Shown here: piece by piece, positions 20,687-30,062 of the stretch
Layout: each line of letters begins with the position of its first letter
How positions within the stretch are numbered: the first letter of the stretch is position 1
Assembly (NCBI RefSeq): GCF_902705855.1
Contig: NZ_CACSIJ010000014.1
Span: forward strand, 81,519-145,518
From: Zhongshania aliphaticivorans
Lineage (GTDB): Bacteria; Pseudomonadota; Gammaproteobacteria; Pseudomonadales; Spongiibacteraceae
DNA: 64,000 bases
Direction of reading: 5' to 3'
Translations under genes and position numbers: made by a program
The notes under the pieces: generated by a model
The model's input: only the letters and a program-made list of their open reading frames with translations
What the model was told of the DNA's origin: nothing
Database searches by the model: none

Positions 20687-21982
20687 TCAGAGTATTTTAC
20701 GAATTTTCGCGTAGAAGAAACCGTCGTGCCCGTCAATGTGTGGGAAAAGCTGCCGGCAACCATCGCGGCCTATCCCCCAATTGGCGGCTATTGGTATTAA
20801 CTCGGCATCTGAATGATCAGTTAAAAATGCTGCCACTTGCTGTTCATTCTCAGCAGGTAATAACGAGCAGGTAGCGTAAACAAAAATGCCGCCGGGTTTT
20901 AAACTCTGCCAGAGCTTGGTGAGTAGGCTAGCTTGTAGTTCTACCAGTGGGCCTATATCTGTGGCGAGTCGGTTGAGCTTAATGTCGGGGTTGCGACGAA
21001 TAACGCCGGTGGCGGAACACGGCGCATCTAGCAAAATACGATCAAATTGGACGCCGTCCCACCATGTGTCAGTATCGGCGGCATCGGCACTGACGAGAGT
21101 CGCGTTCAGTTGCAGGCGATCTAAGTTGTCTTGAATGCGGATAAGGCGTTGCTCGTCGATATCTAGGGCGACAACTTCAGCTAAGTGCGGCTCGCACTCC
21201 AATATCGCGCCGGTTTTGCCCCCGGGTGCAGCGCAGGCGTCTAGCACTCGCAAGCCCGCGGATAGATCCAACAATTGGGTGCATAGCTGCGCGGCTTCGT
21301 CCTGCACGCTGACATGGCCGTCGTGAAAGCCGGGCAATTTGTCGACGCTACAAGCTTGTTCAAGGCGTAGGCCTGAGCTGGCGAAGTCACAGGCTTGTGC
21401 GGCGATATCGGCTTTGGCAAGAATGTCTAAATAGTCTTCTCGGCTTTGATGTAGGGCGTTTACGCGTAAACAAAACGGCGGATGTGCATTGCTGGCGGCG
21501 AGAATATCGTCTAGTTGGTCTGGCCATGCCTGTTTAAGAGAGTCAAAAAGCCATGCGGGGAACGCGGCATTAGCATCGGCGCTGAGATTGGTGAATATGC
21601 TGTCTTGTTCGCGTTGGCAGCGGCGTAAAATCGCATTTGCCATGCCCGATGCCCATTTCTTACCGAGGCTTCGGCAGCCTTCGACGCTGCTGTTAATGGC
21701 CGCGTGGGGGGGGATTCGGGTATAAAAAAGTTGATACGCACCAAGGTAAATCAGCATTTTTACATCGCTGTCTTTGGCTTTTAAGGCTTTGCTAAAAAAG
21801 GGCTTTAGGGCGGCATCTAACTTCCAGTAATACCGCAGGCTACCGTAGCAAAGTTCGCGGTAAAGCGAGCGTTGAGAGGGCTCAACATCTTGTTCGTAAC
21901 GGGCTAAGACGCGCGAGAGCGAGCTGCCCTCTTGCTCAATATTTGCAAGGCAGCGCGCGGCGGCGACCCGGGGACATTTCAT
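20687..21982 (-). CDS. rsmB: 16S rRNA (cytosine-967-C5) methyltransferase RsmB
   Basis: RsmB methylates C967 of 16S rRNA. The protein has an N-terminal NusB-like RNA-binding domain (about 1-140) and a C-terminal methyltransferase domain with SAM motif DACAAPGGKTGAILE, catalytic motif IV DAPCSATGVIRRNPDIK and motif VI YATCSLLPAENE; the two Cys are the nucleophile and the release base. Its ATG overlaps the fmt stop by four bases (ATGA at 21979-21982). Length 431 residues, as in the family. Confidence 0.97.
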   Translation of the reverse strand: MKCPRVAAARCLANIEQEGSSLSRVLARYEQDVEPSQRSLYRELCYGSLRYYWKLDAALKPFFSKALKAKDSDVKMLIYLGAYQLFYTRIPPHAAINSSVEGCRSLGKKWASGMANAILRRCQREQDSIFTNLSADANAAFPAWLFDSLKQAWPDQLDDILAASNAHPPFCLRVNALHQSREDYLDILAKADIAAQACDFASSGLRLEQACSVDKLPGFHDGHVSVQDEAAQLCTQLLDLSAGLRVLDACAAPGGKTGAILECEPHLAEVVALDIDEQRLIRIQDNLDRLQLNATLVSADAADTDTWWDGVQFDRILLDAPCSATGVIRRNPDIKLNRLATDIGPLVELQASLLTKLWQSLKPGGIFVYATCSLLPAENEQQVAAFLTDHSDAELIPIAANWGIGRDGCRQLFPHIDGHDGFFYAKIRKIL

Positions 21983-22965
21983 AGTGTGCCTGATGGCGAA
22001 GCCATTAATGTGCCGGGGCTAAACTGTTCAGCGCGGGCGTTGAGAATATCGCGAGCAGCCAGCACTTTGCCGCCGGGCATTTGTAAATCGAGAATGCGCA
22101 AGGCGCCGTGGCCACAGGCGACGGTAATACCAGACTTGTCTGCGCTGAGGATTTCTCCTGCAACTGCGCTATGGTCAGCTGCGGAGATTGGTTCTGCACG
22201 CCAGATTTTAATTCGCTCGTCACGGCTGTTCGCCGCAAATTGGGTATAGCAAATGGGGAATGGGTTAAAGGCACGGACTTTTCTATGTAGCGTGATCGCG
22301 TCTTCCTGCCAGTTAATAAAGGCTTCGTCCTTGGTGATTTTTTTGGCGTAATTACTGAGAGTATCGTCTTGGACTTCTTTTTGCGCTGTGCCTTGGGCTA
22401 GCGCGGACACGGCCTGCAATAGCGCTGGGCCACCAATCTCTGCTAGTCGTTCAAACAGATCGGCGGCGGAGTCAGTGTCGTGAATGTTGCATTCGACTTT
22501 GCTGAGCATGGCGCCGGTGTCTAGGCCGGCATCCATTTGCATAATGGTAACGCCGGTCTTCAGATCACCTGCTTCAATGGCGCGCTGAATCGGTGCTGCG
22601 CCACGCCAACGCGGCAGCAGTGAACCATGAACATTTATACAACCAAGGCGCGGAATATCTAAGACACTTTGCGGCAGCAGTAGACCGTAGGCGACCACGA
22701 TCATTAAGTCTGCTTGGTGACTGGCGAGAAGTTCGCGGTCGGTAGCGTCTTTGAAGTTGTGGGGCTGGTATACCGGCAAGCCTGCTGCCTCTGCACATTG
22801 TTTCACGGCGCTGGGCAGGGTCTTTTTGCCGCGACCTGCTGGACGGTCGGGTTGGCTGTAGACGGCGACGATGTGATGGCTGCCGTCGTCTATAAGTGCC
22901 TGTAAGTGCTGGGCGGCAAAATCAGGCGTGCCAGCAAATATTAGCCGTAAAGGTGCTGTGCTCAT
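21979..22965 (-). CDS. fmt: Methionyl-tRNA formyltransferase
   Basis: Fmt formylates initiator Met-tRNA using 10-formyl-tetrahydrofolate. It starts with [16 protein letters not shown] and contains the folate-binding, catalytic block [18 protein letters not shown] and [13 protein letters not shown], followed by the OB-like C-terminal tRNA-binding domain. The 328 residues are close to the usual 314. It overlaps def by four bases upstream and rsmB by four bases downstream, so the three form a translationally coupled operon. Confidence 0.97.
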   Translation of the reverse strand: MSTAPLRLIFAGTPDFAAQHLQALIDDGSHHIVAVYSQPDRPAGRGKKTLPSAVKQCAEAAGLPVYQPHNFKDATDRELLASHQADLMIVVAYGLLLPQSVLDIPRLGCINVHGSLLPRWRGAAPIQRAIEAGDLKTGVTIMQMDAGLDTGAMLSKVECNIHDTDSAADLFERLAEIGGPALLQAVSALAQGTAQKEVQDDTLSNYAKKITKDEAFINWQEDAITLHRKVRAFNPFPICYTQFAANSRDERIKIWRAEPISAADHSAVAGEILSADKSGITVACGHGALRILDLQMPGGKVLAARDILNARAEQFSPGTLMASPSGTL

Positions 22966-23471
22966 GAGGGTTGTTGCTTATGGAGTTTTTCCATTTTACT
23001 GCGAATACGATTGCGCTTAAGCGGCGAAATATAATCGACAAATAGTTTGCCTAAGAGGTGGTCATTCTCATGTTGAATACACACCGCCAGCAAGCCTTCT
23101 GGTTCCATTTCAAAGGGTTCGCCGTTGCGGTCTAAGGCTTTTACGCGGATATGCTGTGGCCGCACCACCGTTTCGTAAAAACCGGGTACCGACAGGCAGC
23201 CCTCGTCATATTCAAAGGTTTCTTGATCGATGACGGTGATTTCAGGGTTTATAAACACCAGCGGTTCACTGCGGTCGTCGCTGACATCAATCACCACAAT
23301 TTGTTCGTGAACATTGATTTGGCTCGCAGCTAGGCCTATGCCTGGCGCTTCGTACATTGTTTCGAACATGTCGTCGATTAATTGACGGACGCGATCATCA
23401 ACGTCTTTAACGGGTTTTGCCACCGTTCGCAGTCTTGAATCGGGAAACTCAAGGATTTCAAGTACAGCCAT
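22962..23471 (-). CDS. def: Peptide deformylase
   Basis: Removes the N-formyl group from nascent proteins, the partner activity to Fmt next to it. The three family motifs are present: GIGLAASQ (about 45), EGCLSVPG (about 90) and QHENDHLLG (about 132), which supply the metal ligands Cys, His, His and the catalytic Glu. The length of 169 residues is normal. It is the first gene of the def-fmt-rsmB series and is divergent from the LysM gene across 187 bases. Confidence 0.97.
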   Translation of the reverse strand: MAVLEILEFPDSRLRTVAKPVKDVDDRVRQLIDDMFETMYEAPGIGLAASQINVHEQIVVIDVSDDRSEPLVFINPEITVIDQETFEYDEGCLSVPGFYETVVRPQHIRVKALDRNGEPFEMEPEGLLAVCIQHENDHLLGKLFVDYISPLKRNRIRSKMEKLHKQQPS

Positions 23472-23658
23472 AGTAGTTCGTGACCATTTATCGTGTAAGT
23501 TGTGTAACTATTGCTAAGATAATGATTGAGTAGACACTTTGGTCTACAAAATATTCGCCTGTTGCAGCGCATCCTCTATATTATACAGGGAGCGTATAAG
23601 AAATGCCTGATTCTTGCCATGTACTGGCGGCCAGTTTAAAGAGTAATAGGATTTAATT

Positions 23659-24684
23659 ATGAAGAACACAGTATTGGGGCTTTGTCTGGGGCTAGTGATG
23701 GCGTTGGCCCAGGCGGGTGATGTGCTTTCTTTAAAAGCGGGTCACCCGCAAAGCTATGTGGTCAAAAAAGGCGATACGCTCTGGGCTATTTCGGGCATGT
23801 TTTTGGATGACCCGTGGTTCTGGCCTGAGTTGTGGCATTACAACCCACAGGTAAAAAATCCGCATTTGATTTATCCCGGTGATGTATTAAAACTCATGTG
23901 GGTAGATGGCAAGCCGGTATTGGTGAGACATTCTGCGCCTGATAATAGTGTTGTAAAACTAACCCCAGAAATGCGTATTTCAGAGATTACCGATGCTATT
24001 CCGGCGATCCCACTAGACGTGATCGCCCCCTTTTTAACCCGCAGCCGCGTTGTTAGCGACGCTGATTTGGAACAGGCTCCTTACGTACTGGCGGGCAAGC
24101 GCGGCAATATTGTTGCTGGCGCAGGGGATCAAATATTAGGTCGGGGTGATTTTAGTAAAGATGAAACCTACGGCGTTTACCGTCGCGGTCAGGTTTACAA
24201 GGATCCCGTTACCCGCGAGGTATTAGGTGTAGAAGCCACCGATATTGGCACCGCCAATCTACTCGCCACTGAAAAAGATGTTGCTACGCTGACCCTAAAT
24301 CGCAGTACCCAAGAAATCCGTCGTGCCGACCGGCTTTTGCCTATGGAAGTTCGCCATATCCATGCGCGCTTTGAGCCAAAGGCGCCGGTGGAAAACAGTA
24401 ATGGTTATATTATTGCGGTCGAGGGTGGTGTGACTCAGGTTGGTAGCCTTGATGTGGTCACACTAAATTTAGGTGAGCGAAACAAGCTAGAACCCGGCGA
24501 TGTCATGGCAATTTATTCTGCAGGCGGGATAGTGACCGACCCCGTTACCAATGAACGAGTAAAGGTTCCTGATGTGCGCGCTGGATTATTAATGGTTTTT
24601 CGCAGCTTTGAGCGTGTTAGCTACGCCTTGGTATTAAAGGCAGAGCAGCCGCTTAAAGTAGGCGATATCGTTAAAAACCCATAG
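23659..24684 (+). CDS. LysM-domain exported protein
   Basis: A 341-residue protein with an N-terminal signal peptide (about 1-19, cleaved near AQA) and one LysM domain (about 32-82; YVVKKGDTLWAISGMFL ... NPHLIYPGDVLKL). LysM binds peptidoglycan. The rest (about 100-341) has no motif I recognise, but proteins of the same build lie between def and dprA in Pseudomonas (PA0020 family), so it is a conserved member of this cluster, likely an envelope protein. A ribosome site is not strong. Confidence 0.88.
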   Translation: MKNTVLGLCLGLVMALAQAGDVLSLKAGHPQSYVVKKGDTLWAISGMFLDDPWFWPELWHYNPQVKNPHLIYPGDVLKLMWVDGKPVLVRHSAPDNSVVKLTPEMRISEITDAIPAIPLDVIAPFLTRSRVVSDADLEQAPYVLAGKRGNIVAGAGDQILGRGDFSKDETYGVYRRGQVYKDPVTREVLGVEATDIGTANLLATEKDVATLTLNRSTQEIRRADRLLPMEVRHIHARFEPKAPVENSNGYIIAVEGGVTQVGSLDVVTLNLGERNKLEPGDVMAIYSAGGIVTDPVTNERVKVPDVRAGLLMVFRSFERVSYALVLKAEQPLKVGDIVKNP

Positions 24685-24701
24685 TAAAATTATAAATACG
24701 C

Positions 24702-24720
24702 GGGTCGTTAACCACGACCC
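24702..24720. terminator. Hairpin after the LysM gene, weak terminator candidate
   Basis: A 7-base perfect stem (GGGTCGT / ACGACCC) with a five-base loop, 17 bases after the LysM stop and 25 before dprA. No T-run follows, so read-through into dprA is likely. Confidence 0.4.
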
Positions 24721-24745
24721 TGCCACAACACGCAAGGATGCGAAT

Positions 24746-25825
24746 GTGGAAATACTTGCCCGCCGCTGGCTACAGACTCAGCAAATTTTAAGGCTATCGC
24801 CAGCGAATTTTCGTAGGTTGATGAGCGCGTTTAACACTCCCCATGCATTACTTGAACGGCCTGCTTCTGAATTAATACAGTTTGGCGTCGGTGCTACACA
24901 GCTGCAGGCACTTGCTACAGAGCTCGGGCGCTCAGATCACGGCGCCGTCGATGACGTTCTCAAAAATGCCAATGCAGAGCTTGTGTGTTGGCACGATGAT
25001 GACTACCCCGCCCTGCTTAAAGAAATTCACGACGCTCCACCCCTGATGTATTACCGAGGACGCCGTGAGCTGCTGAATCAGTTGTTGTTTTCGGTGGTGG
25101 GCAGTCGTCGTCCGAGCCGTATGGGTCATAGTGATGCAAAGGCTTTTGCCAGTGCGCTGGGGCAAGCTGGGTTCACCGTGGTTAGCGGAATGGCGCTTGG
25201 TGTCGATGCGGCCGCCCATATTGGGGCAATATCGACACCCGCCTCTACGATTGCCGTATTAGGAACGGGGGTGGATTGTTGTTATCCAAGGACTAACACG
25301 GCGCTCTATCAGCAAATTGGTGTTGAGGGGCTGCTGCTGAGCGAATTTCCCTTGGGTAGTCCACCGCTGCGGCACCAATTTCCGCGCCGCAATCGCATAA
25401 TCAGCGGCATGAGTTTAGGTGTGTTAGTGGTTGAGGCGGCAATACATAGCGGCTCATTAATTACCGCTAAACAGGCTTTGGAGCAAAATCGTGAAGTATT
25501 CGCCATTCCTGGATCTATTCATAATCCCGCTAGCCGAGGTTGTAATGCCCTTATTAAACAAGGTGCAAAACTGGTCGAAACGCTGGCCGACATAGTTGAA
25601 GAATTTTCCGGGTGGACGAGCAGCGAATTGCCATCTGCACCAACAGGCACGGAAAGCAGCGTTGTCTCCAAAGTATATGACGCGCTTGGTTACGAGCCAC
25701 AATCTCTTGATGAACTCGTACAGTACTGCGGCTTGGGCGTGACGGCTACTCTAGCTGAACTAAGTGAACTAGAAGTTGAAGGCTGGGTAGAGCAGCAGCG
25801 CGGCGGCTGGCAGCGTTGCCGATAA
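24746..25825 (+). CDS. dprA: DNA processing protein DprA
   Basis: DprA protects incoming single-stranded DNA and loads RecA during natural transformation. An N-terminal helical (SAM-like) part is followed by the Rossmann-like DprA core: SVVGSRRPSRMG, VVSGMALGVDAAAH, NRIISGMSLGVLVVEA, and SGSLITAKQALEQ. The C-terminal 60 residues form a small winged-helix (DML1-like) domain. The 359 residues are typical. No other competence genes are visible in this window, so competence cannot be inferred from this alone. Confidence 0.95.
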   Translation: MEILARRWLQTQQILRLSPANFRRLMSAFNTPHALLERPASELIQFGVGATQLQALATELGRSDHGAVDDVLKNANAELVCWHDDDYPALLKEIHDAPPLMYYRGRRELLNQLLFSVVGSRRPSRMGHSDAKAFASALGQAGFTVVSGMALGVDAAAHIGAISTPASTIAVLGTGVDCCYPRTNTALYQQIGVEGLLLSEFPLGSPPLRHQFPRRNRIISGMSLGVLVVEAAIHSGSLITAKQALEQNREVFAIPGSIHNPASRGCNALIKQGAKLVETLADIVEEFSGWTSSELPSAPTGTESSVVSKVYDALGYEPQSLDELVQYCGLGVTATLAELSELEVEGWVEQQRGGWQRCR

Positions 25826-25942
25826 TTCCCCTAAGTTTCGTGGTGGCAACATAAGCGCGAGCAAATGCTAGTTTCCTGTAGGACTCAATAGAAGTTCAGT
25901 ACCCATTCATGAATTTACGGCTCATCACCGTGTAAAAACGGG

Positions 25943-25948
25943 TATACT
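25943..25948 (+). promoter_or_regulatory. Candidate -10 element for tsaC
   Basis: TATACT (GGGTATACTTTGG) in the 134-base gap after dprA, about 50 bases before the tsaC start at 25996. No convincing -35 is present. Confidence 0.3.
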
Positions 25949-25995
25949 TTGGCCGCATTTTGTCGCTTTCGCTAACCACTATGCGGATCCATTTT

Positions 25996-26562
25996 ATGGC
26001 CTTGTCAAATTCTTATCGTCTGCGCCGCGCCGCTGCGTTGTTACGAGCGGGTGCAGTTGTGAGCCACCCCACAGAAGCGGTATGGGGCTTGGCCTGTGTG
26101 CCGTGGGATCGCACTGCGGTGGAGCGTATTTTGAGTATGAAAAATCGCGACCCCGCTAAGGGCCTGGTCTTGGTCGCTGATTGCGTAGCCCGTTTCGATG
26201 ACATATTGCCGAATTTACCCGAGACTATTCGCCGCACTGTAGAGGCAAGCTGGCCTGGGCCGCATACCTGGGTTGTACCTGATTACGCTTGGGCGCCGTT
26301 GTGGATTCGCGGAAGCCACCAGAGTGTGGCGATCAGGGTTAGTGATCACCCACTTACGGCGGCGCTTTGTCGTGCTGCCAACACCTGTTTAGTGTCAACC
26401 TCGGCCAATCCTGCGGGGTGTGAGCCAGCCAGAGCTCAGTCTGAAGCACAGCGGTATTTTGGTCCGCAAATTGATTATTACCTACCAGGTCGAACTGGAG
26501 CGCGCGCGCAACCTACGGATATTCGCGACGCCTTGAGCGGCGAATATTTACGTGGTGCCTGA
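25996..26562 (+). CDS. tsaC: Threonylcarbamoyl-AMP synthase TsaC (Sua5/YrdC family)
   Basis: Makes threonylcarbamoyl-AMP from Thr, bicarbonate and ATP for the t6A modification of ANN-decoding tRNAs. The family blocks are clear: HPTEAVWGLACVP, SMKNRDPAKGLVLVAD, SWPGPHTWVVP, AIRVSDHPLTAALC, LVSTSANPAG. I place the start at the ATG at 25996 (188 residues, like the 185-190 of relatives), with GGA nine bases upstream; in-frame starts at 25960 and 25981 have no ribosome site. It is followed by hemF and aroE, as in Pseudomonas. Confidence 0.95.
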   Translation: MALSNSYRLRRAAALLRAGAVVSHPTEAVWGLACVPWDRTAVERILSMKNRDPAKGLVLVADCVARFDDILPNLPETIRRTVEASWPGPHTWVVPDYAWAPLWIRGSHQSVAIRVSDHPLTAALCRAANTCLVSTSANPAGCEPARAQSEAQRYFGPQIDYYLPGRTGARAQPTDIRDALSGEYLRGA

Positions 26563-26572
26563 GTAGTATTAA

Positions 26573-27505
<933 letters not shown>

Positions 27506-27526
27506 TACAGGCAGTATTTTTTGCTT

Positions 27527-28360
27527 ATGGAAAGTAAAGATCAGTATGCAGTGTACGGAAACCCCGTTAAACACAGCAAATCTCCCCAAATACACGCGGC
27601 CTTTGCTGAGCAAACTGGTCAGCAATTGCATTATCGCGCCCACAAAGTTGAGCTGGAACGTTTTGCTGAGACCGCGGGCCAGTTCTTCAGCCATGGTGGC
27701 AAGGGTTTAAATATCACGGTGCCGTTTAAATTGGACGCCTTTGAATTTGCCGACCAACTCAGTGGCCGCGCTCGTCGTGCTGGTGCGGTAAACACCCTCG
27801 CCTTACAAGAAGATGGCAGCATTTACGGCGACAATACCGACGGAGTTGGCTTGGTTCGCGACATTCACGACAACCTCGGTTGGGAGCTGAGTGGGCGTCG
27901 GGTGTTAGTTTTGGGTGCTGGCGGTGCGGTGCGGGGTATTCTTGGGCCTTTATTAAAGCAGGGCCCCGCTCATGTTTTGGTGGCGAACCGTACCGTGGAC
28001 AAGGCGCAAAGTTTGGCTGCGCACTTTGATTCACTGGGCAATATTGCGGGCTGCAGTTATGACGGCTTAGCCGGCGGTCAATTTGATCTCATTATTAATG
28101 GCACTAGCGCAAGTATGAGCGGCGATTTGCCGCCTCTGCCCCACCATATATTGAGTAATGATGGCTGCGCTTACGATATGATGTACGGCGCCGAGCCAAC
28201 ACCATTTATGCGTTGGGCTGCAGGTGAAACCGCGTGGGCAGTCTCTGATGGCTTGGGGATGCTGGTTGAGCAAGCGGCTGAATCATTCTGCATTTGGCGC
28301 GGGGTGCGTCCAGATACCAAGCCGGTTATAGAATTAGTTCGTCAATCTTTGTCGGCATAA
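27527..28360 (+). CDS. aroE: Shikimate dehydrogenase AroE
   Basis: Reduces 3-dehydroshikimate to shikimate with NADPH in aromatic amino-acid synthesis. The substrate-binding block YGNPVKHSKSPQIHAAFA, the catalytic NITVPFK, the NTDGVGLVRD motif and the NADP-binding GAGGAVRGI are all present. The ATG at 27527 gives 277 residues; a TTG two codons upstream (27521) is possible. It begins 21 bases after hemF, likely in the same operon. A palindrome covers its stop codon. Confidence 0.97.
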   Translation: MESKDQYAVYGNPVKHSKSPQIHAAFAEQTGQQLHYRAHKVELERFAETAGQFFSHGGKGLNITVPFKLDAFEFADQLSGRARRAGAVNTLALQEDGSIYGDNTDGVGLVRDIHDNLGWELSGRRVLVLGAGGAVRGILGPLLKQGPAHVLVANRTVDKAQSLAAHFDSLGNIAGCSYDGLAGGQFDLIINGTSASMSGDLPPLPHHILSNDGCAYDMMYGAEPTPFMRWAAGETAWAVSDGLGMLVEQAAESFCIWRGVRPDTKPVIELVRQSLSA

Positions 28361-28372
28361 ATTTATGCCGAC
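28351..28372. terminator. Perfect 22-base palindrome spanning the aroE stop codon
   Basis: A fully self-complementary 22-base sequence with arms GTCGGCATA and TATGCCGAC around AATT, with the aroE TAA (28358-28360) inside it. It would form a strong hairpin in the mRNA, but no T-run follows. It could limit read-through into the antiporter gene 22 bases downstream or protect the mRNA 3' end. Confidence 0.45.
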
Positions 28373-28393
28373 GGTCTAGTTGGAAATTATTGT

Positions 28394-29362
28394 ATGTTAT
28401 TAACCGTTGTCGCCTTGATAGTGGGCTTGGTTTTACTCGTGTGGAGCGCAGACCGTTTTGTCATTGGTGCGTCGGCTACCGCATCAATCCTAGGTGTTTC
28501 GCCTTTGGTGGTAGGTATTTTGGTGGTGGGTATCGGCACCTCGGCGCCAGAAATGTTGGTGTCTGCCATTGCCGCAGTAGACGGTCAGCCAGGCTTGGCT
28601 GTCGGTAATGCTCTGGGTTCCAATATCACCAATATCGCCTTGATTTTGGGTTTTACCGCTCTGCTAATCCCCCTTAATGTGCAATCTAAGCTGATTACCC
28701 GCGAAATCCCCCTGCTGATTTTGGTGATGTTGGTGGGTTTTATCCTGTTGATGGATGGGCATTTGGGTGTGATGGACGGCAGTATCTTATTAGTTGGCTT
28801 TTTGCTAGTGGTACTTAGACAAATGTGGGAGGCCAAGCACAGCAGAGGCGATAGTATCGAGGCTGAATTTGAAGCCGAAATTCCCCGCGATATGTCTTTA
28901 GGGGTTGCGCTAGGTTGGTTGCTATTTGGCTTTTTACTGCTAATCGCATCGGCGCGGGTTTTGGTGTGGTCAGCCGTCGAGATTGCGCAATTCTTTGGCT
29001 TGAGTGACTTGGTTATTGGTTTGACGGTTGTGGCGGTAGGTACTAGCTTGCCGGAGTTAGCGGCGTCACTGGCGGCTGCTCGCAAGAATGAACACGATAT
29101 CGCCATCGGTAATGTAGTGGGTTCAAACCTATTTAATCTATTGGGGGTTATGGCCCTACCCGGGGTGATTGCCCCAGGCGTGATAGATGAAAAGGTACTG
29201 AGTCGAGACTACCCAGTGATGCTGTTGCTCACCGGGCTGTTCTTTTTGGTGGCCTGCGGACCTCGCAAAGCGCGGCGTATCTCTCGAGTAGAGGGCGGCG
29301 GTTTACTATTAATTTATATTGCCTATATCGTTTATCTTTTACACGATGCGGGTGTTTACTAA
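28394..29362 (+). CDS. Calcium/sodium antiporter (CaCA family, YrbG-like)
   Basis: An inner-membrane cation/Ca2+ exchanger of 322 residues with about ten transmembrane helices in two inverted repeats. The alpha-1 repeat reads VGIGTSAPEMLVSAIAA with GNALGSNITNIALILG, and the alpha-2 repeat reads VAVGTSLPELAASLAAA with GNVVGSNLFNLLGV; both carry the conserved acidic residue and GxxxGSNxxN that bind the ions. The central loop (about 145-170) is acidic. The start has GGAAA upstream. It follows aroE closely. Confidence 0.93.
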   Translation: MLLTVVALIVGLVLLVWSADRFVIGASATASILGVSPLVVGILVVGIGTSAPEMLVSAIAAVDGQPGLAVGNALGSNITNIALILGFTALLIPLNVQSKLITREIPLLILVMLVGFILLMDGHLGVMDGSILLVGFLLVVLRQMWEAKHSRGDSIEAEFEAEIPRDMSLGVALGWLLFGFLLLIASARVLVWSAVEIAQFFGLSDLVIGLTVVAVGTSLPELAASLAAARKNEHDIAIGNVVGSNLFNLLGVMALPGVIAPGVIDEKVLSRDYPVMLLLTGLFFLVACGPRKARRISRVEGGGLLLIYIAYIVYLLHDAGVY

Positions 29363-29365
29363 AGT

Positions 29366-29923
29366 TTAAATGGACAGCGCTGCAATATGCCGATCTTTCA
29401 ATTTGGCGTAATTTGCGGCGCTGTAGCTAAAGTATTTGTACTCCCCTTCACTGAGCTCCCGAACGGGTTTTGCCGGGCTGCCTACATATAGCCAGCCGCT
29501 GGCTAGCTTTTTGCCGGGTGGCACTAGCGAGTTTGCACCGACGACCACTTCGTCTTCAATCACTGCGCCGTCCATCACGATGCTACCCATGCCAATGAGT
29601 ACCCGGTTACCAATGGTACAGCCGTGTAGCGTAACGCTGTGGGCAACGGTGACTTCGTCGCCAATGGTAAGAGGATAGCCTTCAGGGTTGTACGGGCCGG
29701 CATGGGTGATGTGCAAAATACTATTATCTTGAATACTGCTGCGGGCGCCAATTCGAATACGATGCATGTCGCCGCGCACAGTCGTGTTTGGCCAAATCGA
29801 ACTGTCGTCACCAATATTCACATCACCAATAACCACGGCGCTGGGGTCAATAAAAACGCGCTCACCTAAGTGTGGAGTGTGTTCTTCAAAAGTCCTGATA
29901 AATTGTTGGGGCTGGTAGCTCAT
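29366..29923 (-). CDS. Gamma-carbonic anhydrase family protein (YrdA-like)
   Basis: A left-handed beta-helix trimer-forming protein of 185 residues, built from hexapeptide repeats (about 25-140: DPSAVVIGDVNIGDDSSIWPNTTVRGD onward in blocks). The metal-ligand His residues appear in ILHITHAG and TVAHSVTLHG. E. coli YrdA and Pseudomonas relatives bind zinc but often lack measured carbonic anhydrase activity, so the function is open. The ATG at 29923 has GGAG eight bases upstream and matches the family N-terminus; a reading from 30064 would add 47 residues unlike any relative and would abut prlC. Confidence 0.92.
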   Translation of the reverse strand: MSYQPQQFIRTFEEHTPHLGERVFIDPSAVVIGDVNIGDDSSIWPNTTVRGDMHRIRIGARSSIQDNSILHITHAGPYNPEGYPLTIGDEVTVAHSVTLHGCTIGNRVLIGMGSIVMDGAVIEDEVVVGANSLVPPGKKLASGWLYVGSPAKPVRELSEGEYKYFSYSAANYAKLKDRHIAALSI

Positions 29924-30062
29924 TACTTTTCTCCGGTACTGGCGTGACGTTTTTACTATTCGGGGCTGTGCTTGCAAAAAGCATGTTAACAGGATTCGGC
30001 AGGGCGGTAGATTTGATACACTGGGCACATTCTCGCTTTCCAGTTTATAGGTCTTTTTCATC

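Noticed and set aside
28585-29106. Open frame of 173 codons on the minus strand inside the Ca/Na antiporter gene
   Set aside because: It is antisense to a gene with clear family motifs, has no ribosome site and reads as Ser/Lys/Pro-rich shadow translation.
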